A DNA stretch of 64,000 nucleotides from Odiellus spinosus (GCA_963920705.1 OY987233.1:14247459-14311458); one strand, 5' to 3'. Positions 31,810-42,565 are shown, counted from the first letter of the stretch. Notes: a model not told the origin generated them from the letters alone. A program made the numbers and translations.

Positions 31810-33581
31810 TTTGGTCTTATATGACCACTTTCACCACATTGGTGGCAAACTGGGACAAAAGGAGTGGCTTTGGGGTTAAGGGAAGTAGCCGGTTGGGAAT
31901 GGGTAGTAGTACTACGCACGGGGACCTTACAATGGAACTGATAATGGCCGCGCTGGCCGCAATTCATGCAGATCACGTCTGGTTTCTTGGGGCGTGGACC
32001 ATTATATGTGGAACCCTTATCATGGGATGAACTAGCTCGTGGGTCGTTTGATGCATGAGCCACCTTGACGGCATCACTAATTAACTCCCTAGCTCGGCTA
32101 TATGATTTCGTTGATAGGAGCTTTTTAGTTTCGGACTCTAAACCTTTGCGAATTAAACGTACTTGTTCCCTTTCAGAGGGGGGTTCCGCTAACTTACGAA
32201 TTAGTGCCAAAACGGCCTCACCATACGCGGCTGGATTTTCGCCAGGTTTCTGATAGCGCCGATCAATTTGCTCATATATGTTATCATCATCAATTTCTAG
32301 TTGAAATTCTAATTTAAGGGCCCTAGAAAATTGATCAAACGTAATAAAAGGGTCTTGGCCTTCAAACCAATCAAAAGCAGACCCGGTTAGCATACTTGGG
32401 ACCCATCGTTTTACAAAAATATTTTCGGGGCAATCCCTACTCGCTAAAATTTGGCGGGCTTTCGTTAAAAAATCTTTTACCCCTAAACCTGTCGTTGCTC
32501 CTGAAAAATTTGGCAACTGGACGGCGGGGACCCATGAGTTTGGAAGCCCAGAGTGGGTGTGACTACCTTCTGAAGGGGTAGCGGCTAACGAGGAATCGGC
32601 ACCGATCACGGAGCCTGGAGGTGTTAAACTCGAATTTATTTGGGCCGGTAAGCTTACATTTGAATTTCCTACGATAACGCTATTTGAACCCGATACTGAA
32701 CCACTATGTAATAACGGGTAATTCGGTTGAATAAGAGTAGGACTAGTCACCTGGGATGGTGTTTGCGATGTTTGGTTACTATTGTTTGAAACAAGCGCAC
32801 TAACTGTAGGCACCACCGGAGCTATAGGGGCTTGGGGAGAACTAATAATCCCACTAGGAGGTGCTATGGAGGTAGGTGTATTTGGAACAATAGGTGTCGT
32901 AGCTGGTGTGTTATTTATTACCGGAACTGACGAACTACTTGGAACTAAGCCGGCTTGCTGAACAACAGCGAGTTGGCTAGTTAATAAGGCTACTTGCTGC
33001 ATTAACGTTTGCATTTGGAGTTGCATAGCTATCATGGTATCATTTAGTACGGATTGATTTCCAGTTGAATTTGAAACAATCGGGGTACCTGATTGGGTAC
33101 TAACTATGGGAGAAACAATCGTACTCACTGTATTAGTAGGAGTGCAAGTTGAGCTAGTAACTATTAAGCTAGAAGGGTTGACCACTAAGGGGGTGGTACT
33201 AGTATTTGCCATTGTGGATACTGGTAAAGGAGTTTGTATGCCTAAATTCAATAAATTCAAACTTGAAACAGGGGAGTTGGGCAAACTAGGTGTCAAGTTA
33301 ACTTGGGAGTTGCTAGAGTTAGCCTGAGTTAGAGGGACATTTACACCACCTGGGGGGGAAAAATTCAAATTGTTTGACGCCATTTTACCGGGAGAAACTT
33401 TGGGTTTTCTAGATGTTAGCGTTGCCCTTCGATTAACTACAGGGGGTGGGAGGATGCTATTGTGACGTTTTTCTACACGCTCGTTCCTCTCAAAATTCTT
33501 AAAATCTCGATAACAGGTGCTACAACTCTTATCTCGACTATAATGGGGGAGGCAAGTTTCATGCTGTGCACGAAAATTCAT
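31725..33581 (-). CDS. gag: Gag polyprotein (capsid/nucleocapsid)
   Basis: 618 residues from ATG at 33581. An N-terminal basic segment carries a Cys/His cluster (C10, H13, C20, C23). Residues 70-345 are low-complexity, rich in S, T, P, N and Q, with a helical, Gln-rich probable coiled coil at 182-209. Residues 350-510 form the capsid-like retrotransposon Gag domain (WVPSMLTGSAFDWF, FDQFSRALKLEF). Two CCHC zinc knuckles follow: C538-C541-H546-C551 and C579-C582-H587-C592. Gag packages the element's RNA into particles. A second Met at 67 is an alternative start. The 3' end overlaps pol by 85 bp. The long low-complexity region is larger than in compact gypsy Gags. Confidence 0.93.
   Translation of the reverse strand: MNFRAQHETCLPHYSRDKSCSTCYRDFKNFERNERVEKRHNSILPPPVVNRRATLTSRKPKVSPGKMASNNLNFSPPGGVNVPLTQANSSNSQVNLTPSLPNSPVSSLNLLNLGIQTPLPVSTMANTSTTPLVVNPSSLIVTSSTCTPTNTVSTIVSPIVSTQSGTPIVSNSTGNQSVLNDTMIAMQLQMQTLMQQVALLTSQLAVVQQAGLVPSSSSVPVINNTPATTPIVPNTPTSIAPPSGIISSPQAPIAPVVPTVSALVSNNSNQTSQTPSQVTSPTLIQPNYPLLHSGSVSGSNSVIVGNSNVSLPAQINSSLTPPGSVIGADSSLAATPSEGSHTHSGLPNSWVPAVQLPNFSGATTGLGVKDFLTKARQILASRDCPENIFVKRWVPSMLTGSAFDWFEGQDPFITFDQFSRALKLEFQLEIDDDNIYEQIDRRYQKPGENPAAYGEAVLALIRKLAEPPSEREQVRLIRKGLESETKKLLSTKSYSRARELISDAVKVAHASNDPRASSSHDKGSTYNGPRPKKPDVICMNCGQRGHYQFHCKVPVRSTTTHSQPATSLNPKATPFVPVCHQCGESGHIRPKCPKLKSTHQGNSNTGRKSAGAPTGNQQ
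31776..31782 (-). promoter_or_regulatory. Candidate -1 ribosomal frameshift site GGGAAAC
   Basis: In the gag-pol overlap, sense sequence CA-G GGA AAC (gag codons 600-602) fits the X XXY YYZ slippery heptamer, with codon boundaries in the required phase. Slipping back one base places the ribosome in the pol frame near pol residue 11. GGGAAAC is a known retroviral -1 shift heptamer. About 10-45 nt downstream the sequence is GC-rich (CACCGG ... GCGCGGGCGCCCC ... ACCGG) and could pair, but I could not fold it. Confidence 0.75.
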
Positions 33582-34167
33582 AGGTTTAACAATGGAGTTG
33601 CTAAATTTTGATATTTTACAAAAGAATCACTCCCAACTATTTTCAAAAATATGTATACCTAGAATTTTGAAACGAATATTTTAACAATACCACTATGCAC
33701 TATCCTATACTAAGAATTTAAACAAAAAAAAAACTGAATTTTGTACCTCAAAATTTTAACGCCTAACAATAAGGATTTTCGTTTAAAAAAAATTTAAAAT
33801 TACGGTTAATGTAATTTTATGATAAGTTATACAATTTGACCCTCAAAAAGTAACACTTAAACCAAGACCACTATGGGTACCAAAAAGAATTTAACTCTAC
33901 AATTAACTAATATTACCGCCGTACCCTTACCCAAAGGAAATACGTAACCTCAATAGTTCTAAGCAAAATAGTCAATCGAGAGTGAAAATTTTTAATCTAT
34001 CTTAGTTTCATAATTTGTTGGTTACTTAAGTAACCCTTAAAATTTCGATTAATTAAAACTGGCTCCACCATGAGCAATCTATAGCGATCTAAATATAATC
34101 GCCGCAGGGGACATTCTAAATTATTAAGCTAATTTTACTTCTGAGAGAGTACAAAAAAAAATTTTGG
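33582..34167 (-). other. Retrotransposon 5' leader
   Basis: About 590 bp between the primer-binding site and the gag ATG. It contains A/T runs and no ORF, and presumably carries the packaging signal. Confidence 0.65.
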
Positions 34168-34185
34168 TTCCCGGACGGACCCCCA
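34168..34185 (-). other. Primer-binding site
   Basis: The sense sequence TGGGGGTCCGTCCGGGAA starts three bases (TTT) after the 5' LTR end. It begins with TGG, complementary to a tRNA CCA tail. It resembles, with two differing bases, the tRNA-Pro site of gammaretroviruses (TGGGGGCTCGTCCGGG), so a tRNA-Pro primer is possible but not shown. Confidence 0.75.
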
Positions 34186-34188
34186 AAA

Positions 34189-35110
34189 TGAGACGGATTT
34201 CTACTATCATTTAATTTCTACTAACATTTAATTTCTACTATAGTTTAGGCTAAGTAGATCTCGCGTGCTCATTAAACGTAAAGCTAAGAAAAGTTATTAA
34301 AACAGGTTCTACTCTGATTAGAAGTTAATTAGGTATATATTTATTAAGGATTCGAAAAACAAATTTAACCACACTCATCATAATAACATAATAATTCATA
34401 ATCACATTAAATACTTAAATAAGAAGTGGCTGGTTTACCCTTAATAAAGTTATTGTTAAGACTCACGTACGTATACCACGATGACGAGGTGATGCGATGT
34501 CGGTACTCCTTTCCAATAACGCGCACATTTTACCGTTAACCGTTTAGCACGTGGACGATTCACTGGATCCGAGTTTTCCTCCGCGAATACGCAACATTAT
34601 TTATACTACGTGGACGATACGTTCTAATTATTATTAACCGTTACTGCTAGCTCTCCTCATAGTCGGTAGTTATTTATAATACGCGTACTCGTAGGAAAGG
34701 GAAGAATTAACTTTTGGTTAAACTTTAAAGTATTAACCTCGCGATTCCGTAGGGCAGGGATCGGGCCACAGGTGCCTCGATCTTCCAGTAGAGAGAGGTC
34801 AGGATGGTCAGCCATCCAGAGCGCAGGTCCAAGTTAGAAGTTATTACTGAATACTGCTAAATCAGATATTTATTTTTTCGCCTCGAGTCTCAAAGCTTAC
34901 AGCTGTCACGTGATCTTGGTCCAAAAGACCAGTTTACTATTGGTCGTTTTATCGTTGCTAACCAACGGGGGATAAAGGGTTAAACCAGCCAACGGGGCTA
35001 CAGGGTTAAACCAGCCATGGTTTATTTTTAAAGGTCTAGTGACATACATTTTTAATGAGTATATGATTATTTTGGGAGAAGTGTACGTTTTTGGGAATTT
35101 CCACGTTACA
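34189..35110 (-). repeat. 5' LTR of the Ty3/gypsy element
   Basis: 922 bp, same boundaries as the 3' LTR. In the sense direction TATAAATA occurs at 34678-34671 and 34605-34598 (candidate promoter TATA boxes), with AATAAA at 34345-34340. This implies a U3 of about 400-500 bp and R starting near 34570-34645. The only difference noticed from the 3' LTR is GGGATCGGG here against GGGCCGCGGG there. Confidence 0.95.
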
Positions 35111-35600
35111 ACCCGTAAAAGTTATTTATTAGTTTAAACCGTAAAAGTTTTTATTTATTAGTTTAAACCGTAAAAGTTTTTATTTATTAGTTTAAACCGT
35201 AAAAGTTTTTATTTATTAGTTTAAACCGTAAAAGTTTTTATTTATTAGTTTAAACCGTAAAAGTTTTTATTTATTAGTTTAAACCGTAAAAGTTTTTATT
35301 TATTAGTTTAAACCGTAAAAGTTTTTATTTATTAGTTTAAACCGTAAAAGTTTTTATTTATTAGTTTAAACCGTAAAAGTTTTTATTTATTAGTTTAAAC
35401 CGTAAAAGTTTTTATTTATTAGTTTAAACCGTAAAAGTTTTTATTTATTAGTTTAAACCGTAAAAGTTTTTATTTATTAGTTTAAACCGTAAAAGTTTTT
35501 ATTTATTAGTTTAAACCGTAATAATTTTTATTTATTAGTTTAAACCGTAATAATTTTTAATTATTACTTTTAATGCTGTAATTATTAATATTTATTTTTA
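35111..35600. repeat. Minisatellite, 29-bp unit GTTTAAACCGTAAAAGTTTT...
   Basis: About 15 copies of GTTTAAACCGTAAAAGTTTT followed by TATTTATTA. The first partial unit next to the LTR has the short TTATTTATTA form seen on the left of the element. All others have the longer TTTTTATTTATTA form. The last copies shift to CCGTAATAATTTTT. Confidence 0.93.
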
Positions 35601-35659
35601 GTTCTAAAATCGGTATTATTATTTAAATGGCGAATATGAAATATTAATTTTTTAAATTA

Positions 35660-35752
35660 TTTTATTTGTTTCTATGACATATTATGAATCTTTTTAATGC
35701 TACCTAATATACATTTGGAGTTCACGAAAAATCCATGAGAGCCTCACTTTAA
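35660..35752 (-). mobile_element. Family-B element, terminal fragment
   Basis: TTTCTATGACATATTATGAA, ACATTTGGAGTTCACGAAAA and CATGAGAGCCTCACTTTAAA match the last ~90 bp of family B. Confidence 0.65.
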
Positions 35753-36530
35753 ATACTTATTTGTTAACGCATTAACTATTAATTTAAACAACATACTAGT
35801 TTTATTTAACTTTGTTTTGGTTATCCAGGTGTTATATAACTAATTTTAACTTCTCATACCATCAATTACATTTATTTTTCACTATCTGTTTCACCCCCCC
35901 CCCCCCCCCCCCCTTTGGAGCATTAAACATGTCTGATTAAATCTAGGCCTAACAAATCTGTTCTTACTTTAATTAAATACAATCAATCAGAGATGATGGG
36001 GGTTCGCTTTTCCGCTTTTAGCCAACATTAATTCGCCCCCCTCCCCAAAAAATGGTTGTTCAGCCTTTTTTTGACGTTCGTGCATACAAAAATGAAAAAC
36101 ATCTACTCTAGAATTAATGAGTAGTATATTTATCACAAAAATGATACACTCCGTATACCAAAAAAAAAAACTAAGTTTGCCTCTGCTTTTTACTATGATT
36201 AAAGTTATTTGCATATTACGAAATTTGTAGGATTATTTTTGTTATCCTTATGAAACATTGTATCAGTTACTAAAAGAAATGTTTCAAAGTGATATTGTCA
36301 CGATTTTATTTTAAGGGTTTATTTTTCTATTCTAATAAATACCTTTTTGACGCGTTCGAAAGAAATTTCCAAATAAAAACCGGTAAACAAAAATATTTTG
36401 ACGTAGAATCTAATAAGAAAGTGATTGACGATTAAGTATATTCACGAAAATGATCGCGTGAAAGTAATATACACGTTACAGGACGTGGTAGAATCGATAT
36501 CAATAGTGCATAATAATATTAGTAAATAAA
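35753..36530. other. Spacer with a 20-C run
   Basis: C20 at 35894-35913. A family-B-like start (TTTCAAAGTGATATTGTCAC, about 36283-36302) is followed by weak B-type sequence to about 36420. No gene supported. Confidence 0.45.
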
Positions 36531-37440
36531 ACAGTACGTTTAAAAAATAGAATATTATATTAGAGTTATAAATAAATATAAAAGTTATTAGTAAATATAA
36601 AATAATATAAAAATATAAGAATCATATAGGATAAAAATATAAAAATAATATAGAAATATAAAAAAATATAAAATAATATAAAAATAAAAAATATAAAAAA
36701 TAATATAAAATAATATAAAAATAAAAAAATATAAAAGTAATAACAATAATATAAAAATAATATGTATAAAAATATAATATTATATTAGAGTTATAAATAA
36801 ATATAAAAGTTATTAGTAAATATAAAATAATATAAAAATAGAAAAATAATATAAAAATAGAAAAATAATATAAAAATAGAAAAATAATATAAAAATATAA
36901 AAATAATATAAAAATAGAAAAATAATATAAAAATAGAAAAATAATATAAAAATATAAAAATAATATAAAAATATAAAAATATAAAAATAATATAAAAATA
37001 TAAAAATAATATAAAAATATAAAAATAATATAAAAATATAAAAATAATATAAAAATATAAAAATAATATAAAAATATAAAAATAATATAAAAATATAAAA
37101 ATAATATAAAAATATAAAAATAATATAAAAATATAAAAATAATATAAAAATAAAAAAATAATATAAAAATTGAAAAATAATATAAAAATTGAAAAATAAT
37201 ATAAAAATTGAAAAATAATATAAAAATTGAAAAATAATATAAAAATTGAAAAATAATATAAAAATTGAAAAATAATATAAAAATTGAAAAATAATATAAA
37301 AATTTAAAATAATATAAAATAAAAAAATATATAAAAATAATATAAAAATAAAAAAATATATAAAAATAATATAAAAATAAAAAAATATATAAAAATAATA
37401 TAAAAATATAAAAGTAATATAAAAATAATATGTATAAAAA
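36531..37440. repeat. AT-only satellite-like array, ~19-bp unit
   Basis: About 900 bp almost free of G and C, made of AAAAATAATATAAAAATAT and, at 37165-37300, the variant AAATTGAAAAATAATATAA. The segment TATTAGAGTTATAAATAAAT at 36555 recurs at 36782, showing an internal duplication of the left part. Confidence 0.95.
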
Positions 37441-38371
37441 TATCTTTTAGCTTATTTATGAAAAATGGACTTTTCATTAAAGTTATAGGACGTACGTGGG
37501 TTTTCGAGAGGTTATTGCCTTCTTAACTTAGTTGGTTCGCTTTTGGCATTGATCAATTTAATTTCTGAGTTTCTACAAATGCTAACTTCCTCCTCCTATC
37601 TCTTATACCTCCACGGAATCCGGCCTGAATTTCTTTAGTAACATTCTAAGAAGTCAGTTCTTTTTAAGACTATTTAGTTTGAATTCTTCATCTATATTAC
37701 GATTAAAGGAAGAATGCATTTCGACACGAAAAATGCTCTATCGTAGATTTCTTATTCTTCATATCCCCATCACTTAAAAATCGCGAAAAAAGTCATCATC
37801 CCTGTCTGGCTCGAGTAATTTGGACTTTTCCTCGATAAAAAAAGTCTATAGGTAAAGTGAGAGGCTTATTTCAATCGTAAAGAGTTATTTCATTCTCCGT
37901 TTAATTTCGATTGATTATCAAAGACATTCCATTTGTTTCGCGCGCGCTGCGAATTTAGTTTGAATCGAATTATAGTCAATTCCACTTTGAGTTGGCAGCG
38001 GGTGGTACATTATTAGCTACCCGTTATTACCATGATTTGTTTTTAATTAGAGATAGCGATAGAGACCTGCTTTGTACGCGTTGCAAACTCGTCATGTAAT
38101 TGACTATATATTTATATGTCTCGAGATTTAATTTCCAGAACTGCCCATCAGCGCGCGCGCTCGCCTAATGCTTGCACGAGGGAAAAAAAGTGGGGAGGGT
38201 GGTATGAGAACCTCTTTCATTCTCTACCCCCTCCCCCACCCGTTTGACGTCATGGTTGATTGAGCATGAGATTTATATATGCGCGGTTTGATCCGTAATT
38301 ATCTATTAAAGGAGCATTGAAATGAAACAATTGCCTATTTTAAAAATTAATCGGATGTTAAATCTGTTAAA
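37441..38371. other. Spacer with a family-F fragment and a G/C-strand hairpin
   Basis: At about 37755-37870 sequence matches family F (AAAAAGTCATCATCCCTGTC, TTTGGACTTTTCCTCGATAA). It is bracketed by ATTAAAGGAAGAATGCATTT (37704) and ATTTCATTCTCCGTTTAA (37904), which look like a TTAA-type element of about 200 bp. At 38190-38239 GTGGGGAGGGTGGTATGAGA and TTCTCTACCCCCTCCCCCAC form an imperfect hairpin. A CGCGCGCGC stretch is at 38150-38160. Confidence 0.5.
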
Positions 38372-38905
38372 ATTTTGTTATAACGAAGATGGTTAAGTCA
38401 GTTAATTTTTTAACAAAGATGTTAAATATATCTAGGTAGCGAAGATGATAAATCAGCTGAAATATTGCTAGGTAACAAAGATGATAAATCTCTTGAAATA
38501 TTGCTAGTTAACAAAGATGATAAATCAGTTGAAATATTGCTAGTTAACAAAGATGATAAATCAGTTTAAATGTTGCTAGGTAACAAAGATGATAAATCAG
38601 TTTAAATATTGCTAGGTAACAAAGATGATAAATCAGTTTAAATATTGCTAGGTAACAAAGATGATAAATCAGTTTAAATATTGCTAGGTAACAAAGATGA
38701 TAAATCAGTTTAAATATTGCTAGGTAACAAAGATGATAAATCAGTTTAAATATTGCTAGGTAACAAAGATGATAAATCTGTTGAAATATTGCTAGGTAAC
38801 AAAGATGATAAATCAGTTGAAATATTACTAGGTAACAAAGATGATAATTCGATTGAAATATTTCTAGGTAACAAAGATGATAATTCGATTGAAATATTTT
38901 AAATC
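38372..38905. repeat. Minisatellite, 36-bp unit, about 14 copies
   Basis: The unit is AACAAAGATGATAAATCAGT followed by TTAAATATTGCTAGGT. Central copies are nearly identical. Edge copies diverge (TCTGTTGAA, TTCGATTGAA), typical of a tandem array homogenised in its middle. Confidence 0.95.
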
Positions 38906-38929
38906 AATTATTTTGAAATTATTATTCTA

Positions 38930-39072
38930 TTAATTCACATGGACATGCCACTGCACTTAGTTTAATAAAATTTAATTATTGACTTCGTTTCGAAGCCATC
39001 AACCTGAGGAATAAATCAATAAATAATTCCATTTTATTATTAAACAGAGTGCAGTGTATCCTTGTGAATTAA
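38930..39072. mobile_element. Small palindromic foldback element, 143 bp
   Basis: The left arm TTAATTCACATGGACATGCC then ACTGCACTTAGTTTAATAAA is matched by the complement of the right arm, TTAATTCACAAGGATACACT then GCACTCTGTTTAATAATAAA. Arms of about 60 bp are joined by a short loop containing TTCGTTTCGAA. It begins and ends in TTAA. It could be a tiny MITE or, if transcribed, a long hairpin. Confidence 0.7.
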
Positions 39073-40074
39073 TAATATATAATTTTAAATCGGTTGAAAT
39101 AGCACTCGGAATGGCCATTTTTTTTAGATATTTTATTTTTGGACTACTTGTCTGTGACTAAAGAAACGCAATTTATAAATTCATGTTGGGTTTATTCTAA
39201 GATACTTCGGGTGAAACCGTAGACTAAGAAAAACGGACTCACTTCATTGTCACCAGTTCATCTATCCAACTTATACAAAATCTGAGTACTAAATTCGAAA
39301 TTAGTCTAATTGAATTTCAATAAATATCATTCAGTATCTCTTTAGAAACCTCCATGATTTAATGGGAAAAAAAAGTGTCCGAAAATGAAATGGCAATATA
39401 GAATAGGAGGGTAGGGGTGGATTTTAGCCATAGATAGATAACTGGGAATCTTTATTAAGGGGGTTTGGTGGTTTTGGGGTTTTTAATGATAACATTTTTG
39501 ACTTGGGCCGCTCACCTTGCCCCCAACTTCCCCCCACCCTTATAGCCAGTATAATTAGTGTGAGTTTGACACCCCCTTCCATTTCACCCCCTGGCGCAGT
39601 CTTTTCTAGGCTTTAGTCTCAAGAATTCCTTTCAAAAGTTTCAAATATAAAATTAATAATCAAAAGAAATCACTTTTCACTTTGACAATCGCCTCCGGAC
39701 ACAAGATTTTTCTTTTTTTTTTTTCTAAACTTCTAAAAGTTTGAGATTTAATACTTATGTGATTTCAAGATTATGTTAATTTATTTCGATTTGATATACG
39801 GTTTAAGTTTTAATGATATTTTATTTCAATTTAAATGGAGGATAATAAATGGAGGAAAATATATATATTTTTTAATAGATCTATTATTAAAAATAAGATT
39901 TTCGTGTTTTACAATATTTGGGAAATATCTATATCTTAATTACAGAAAAGAAAAATCGTAAAAGATTCAGATTTTGGGCAGTGAATTAAAATGAGAACGA
40001 CACGCGCAATTTCAATTAAAACACTCTTCCTGTTAGCTTTGGCCAGAAGTAAAATTGGCTCGACACGCGTAGAT
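39073..40074. other. Spacer with G-rich then C-rich strand blocks
   Basis: G-rich runs at 39407-39480 (GGAGGGTAGGGGTGG, AAGGGGGTTTGGTGG) are followed by C-rich runs at 39513-39593. The composition resembles 49.7-50.04 kb. The open frame at 39773-39961 is AT-rich and unsupported. Confidence 0.4.
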
Positions 40075-40612
40075 TTTAAATAATATAAAATAATTAGATT
40101 TAAAAATTTTTTTATTTTAAATAATATTAAATAATTAGCTTTTAAGATTTTTATATTTTAAATAATATTTAGCTTTTAAGATTTTTAGATTTTAAATAAT
40201 ATTTAGCTTTTAAGATTTTTAGATTTTAAATAATATTTAGCTTTTAAGATTTTTAGATTTTAAATAATATAAAAGATTTTTAGATTTTAAATAATATAAA
40301 AGATTTTTAGATTTTTAATAATATAATATAATATAATTAGCTTTTAAGATTTATAGATTTTTAATAATATAATATAATATAATTAGCTTTTAAGATTTAT
40401 AGATTTTTAATAATATAATATAATTAGCTTTAAGATTTTTAGATTTTAAATAATACAATATAATTAGCTTTAAAGATTTTTAGATTTTAAATAATAAAAT
40501 AAGTAGCTTTAAAGATTTTTAGATTTTAAATAATAAAATAAATAGCTTTTAAAATTTTTAGATTTTAAATAATAAAATAATTAGCTTTTAAGACTTTCAG
40601 ATTTTGAATAAA
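40075..40612. repeat. AT-rich tandem repeat, ~30-37-bp unit
   Basis: About 14 copies of TTTTAGATTTTAAATAATA followed by TTTAGCTTTTAAGA, with unit-length variants (AATATAATATAATATAATTA insertions at 40320-40430). Confidence 0.9.
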
Positions 40613-42184
40613 TAATAATAAAAATTATATATTATTTAATTTATGATAGTTAAAAGTTAAAGTTAATATATTAAACTTATTAGTTACCAAGATTGAAATT
40701 AAACTTTGTTTATAATATTTAAACTAACTTAAAATGGTTATAATAATACGAAAAATAATTTAATGATTAATTGTAAAAAATATTTTTTAATATATTTTTA
40801 TGAATATAAAGATTTAGTGATATATATTTAATAAATATCAAATTAACGTTTTTAATAGCAATACAGTAAGCCGAAATATTATTTATATAGGTACGTGTAA
40901 AAAGTATCACTTTAATTCATGGAGCCTAATCTATTCGATATAATTAAACTGAAATAAAAAATATATATTTGAAGGTCAAATAATCTTAAAAAGAAAAAAT
41001 TACCATTAAATTAAATCCAACATAATTACACATTCAAAAGTATAATTCATATTTTTACCATCACCTGGTAACCAGTTTTGTCGGGTGAAAACCCCGCCTA
41101 TTTTTGACACGTAATATTACAAATCCAACCGGAGTTTTCAATGATAACAAATATAATAATATTAATTTATTTGGGAGTTTAGCTTTACCCGCGTTGAAAC
41201 TTTAAATTTATAACAATTTAAACCTTAAATCAATTTCAATTGTCAATTGATAAAAAACCTAGATTCCTTACTATTTGTATTATTATTTATTTTAATACGA
41301 GATATTAATTCTTGAATATTTTCTACTGAAAACTTAAATTGATTCTATAATTATTATAATTTCAATTGGAAATATCAGAAAGTACAAAGGTAAAAAGCTT
41401 CATTATTTTCTATACAAAAATATAAGTAAACTTAAATTCGTACGTGATGCAAACTTGGCTTCGTTAACAGTATAATATCAAATCAAAATTTCCCGAGAAT
41501 TTATAATTTTTTTCATTTTATTATTTTGATAAAAAGCACCACTGGCTTTCGGCTCTTTTAAGTTACCCGTTCTATAAAAACCACAAATGATTAAAACGCA
41601 CGTTGTCAAAAGCCCGGGATTACGTATTATATGATATAAGATATTGAAATACATCCCAAACGTAATATTAGAAGAAAAAAAAAATTTTCAAGGCTCCTTA
41701 AAAAAAATATATTTGAAATATTTAAATTTTTCTCCAAGTGTGAGATAGGTAATATAAAAGGCCGTGTTTTTTTTTCTTAGTAGAGGTCTGCCTGACTGTG
41801 AAGGTACTAGCTATAAAGGTATTACATTCATTAAATATTATAGCCCAAGGGCCAAAAAGAAGCTTCAATCTTCAGAAAAATGGGCGTTTTTTAGTTTCAA
41901 ACCAAATTATTTTTAAAAGAAATTGTGTTTTATTTATTTGAACATAATGATATTGTGGTTGCATAAATTTTATATATTTTTATAAATATTATTATTTATT
42001 CTTAAAGGGTTTGTAACTCAATTTTTTAAATTTCAAATGTAGGCATAGTACTGAAATATGAATAACCAAACATAAGGGTTATAATATTTTTGAAAAAGTA
42101 GTTAAATTTATGATAATTAATATTAAAATTTGTTTAAATTTACGATCTGGTTCAAAGGGTTAATAACGGGAATTTAAAATTAAA
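40613..42184. other. Long AT-rich spacer, no gene seen
   Basis: 1.6 kb without ORFs above background or clear repeats. GTACGTGATGCAAACTTGGC (about 41439-41458) is a weak match to the dispersed GTACGCGCTGTGAACT motif. Confidence 0.4.
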
Positions 42185-42565
42185 GTGGCTACTAATAGTT
42201 ATTTAAACTTAATAATAATTAAATTTAAATTTTTACAAATAGTAATTTAAACTTAATAATAATTAAATTTAAATTATTACAAAAATATTACAAATAATAA
42301 TTTAAACTTAATAATAATTAAATTAAATTATTACAAATATTAATTTAAAATTCATAATTAAATTAAAATAATTACAAATATTAATTTAGAATTAATAATT
42401 CAATTTAAATGACCAACAATATTAATTTAAAATTAATAATTAAATTTAAATGACCAATAATATTAATTTAAAATTAATAATTAAATTTAAATGGCCAATA
42501 ATATTAACATAAAATTAATTAAATTTAAATGGCCTGTAATATTAATTTAAAGTTAGTAGTTAAAT
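42185..42565. repeat. AT-rich tandem repeat, ~40-bp unit
   Basis: About nine imperfect copies of AATATTAATTTAAAATTAAT followed by AATTAAATTTAAATGACCAAT. Left copies carry ATTACAAAT instead of GACCAAT. Confidence 0.85.

Larger units (their letters stand above)
26804..35110 (-). mobile_element. Complete Ty3/gypsy LTR retrotransposon
   Basis: An 8.3-kb element in minus orientation. Reading in the sense direction: 5' LTR (35110-34189), primer-binding site, leader, gag, overlapping pol, polypurine tract and 3' LTR (27726-26804). The domain order protease-RT-RNase H-integrase marks it as Ty3/gypsy (Metaviridae) rather than copia. No env-like third ORF and no chromodomain were seen. The LTRs differ at only one small site (27370-27385 versus 34755-34770), and both ORFs are uninterrupted, so insertion is recent and the copy may be active. 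Flanks share only ACC (left ...AAACC, right ACCCG...), so the usual 4-5-bp target duplication is imperfect or obscured. It lies inside a minisatellite. Confidence 0.95.

Noticed and set aside
28205..33327. Several plus-strand ORFs of 61-102 codons across gag and pol
   Set aside because: Antisense shadows of the gag and pol genes.
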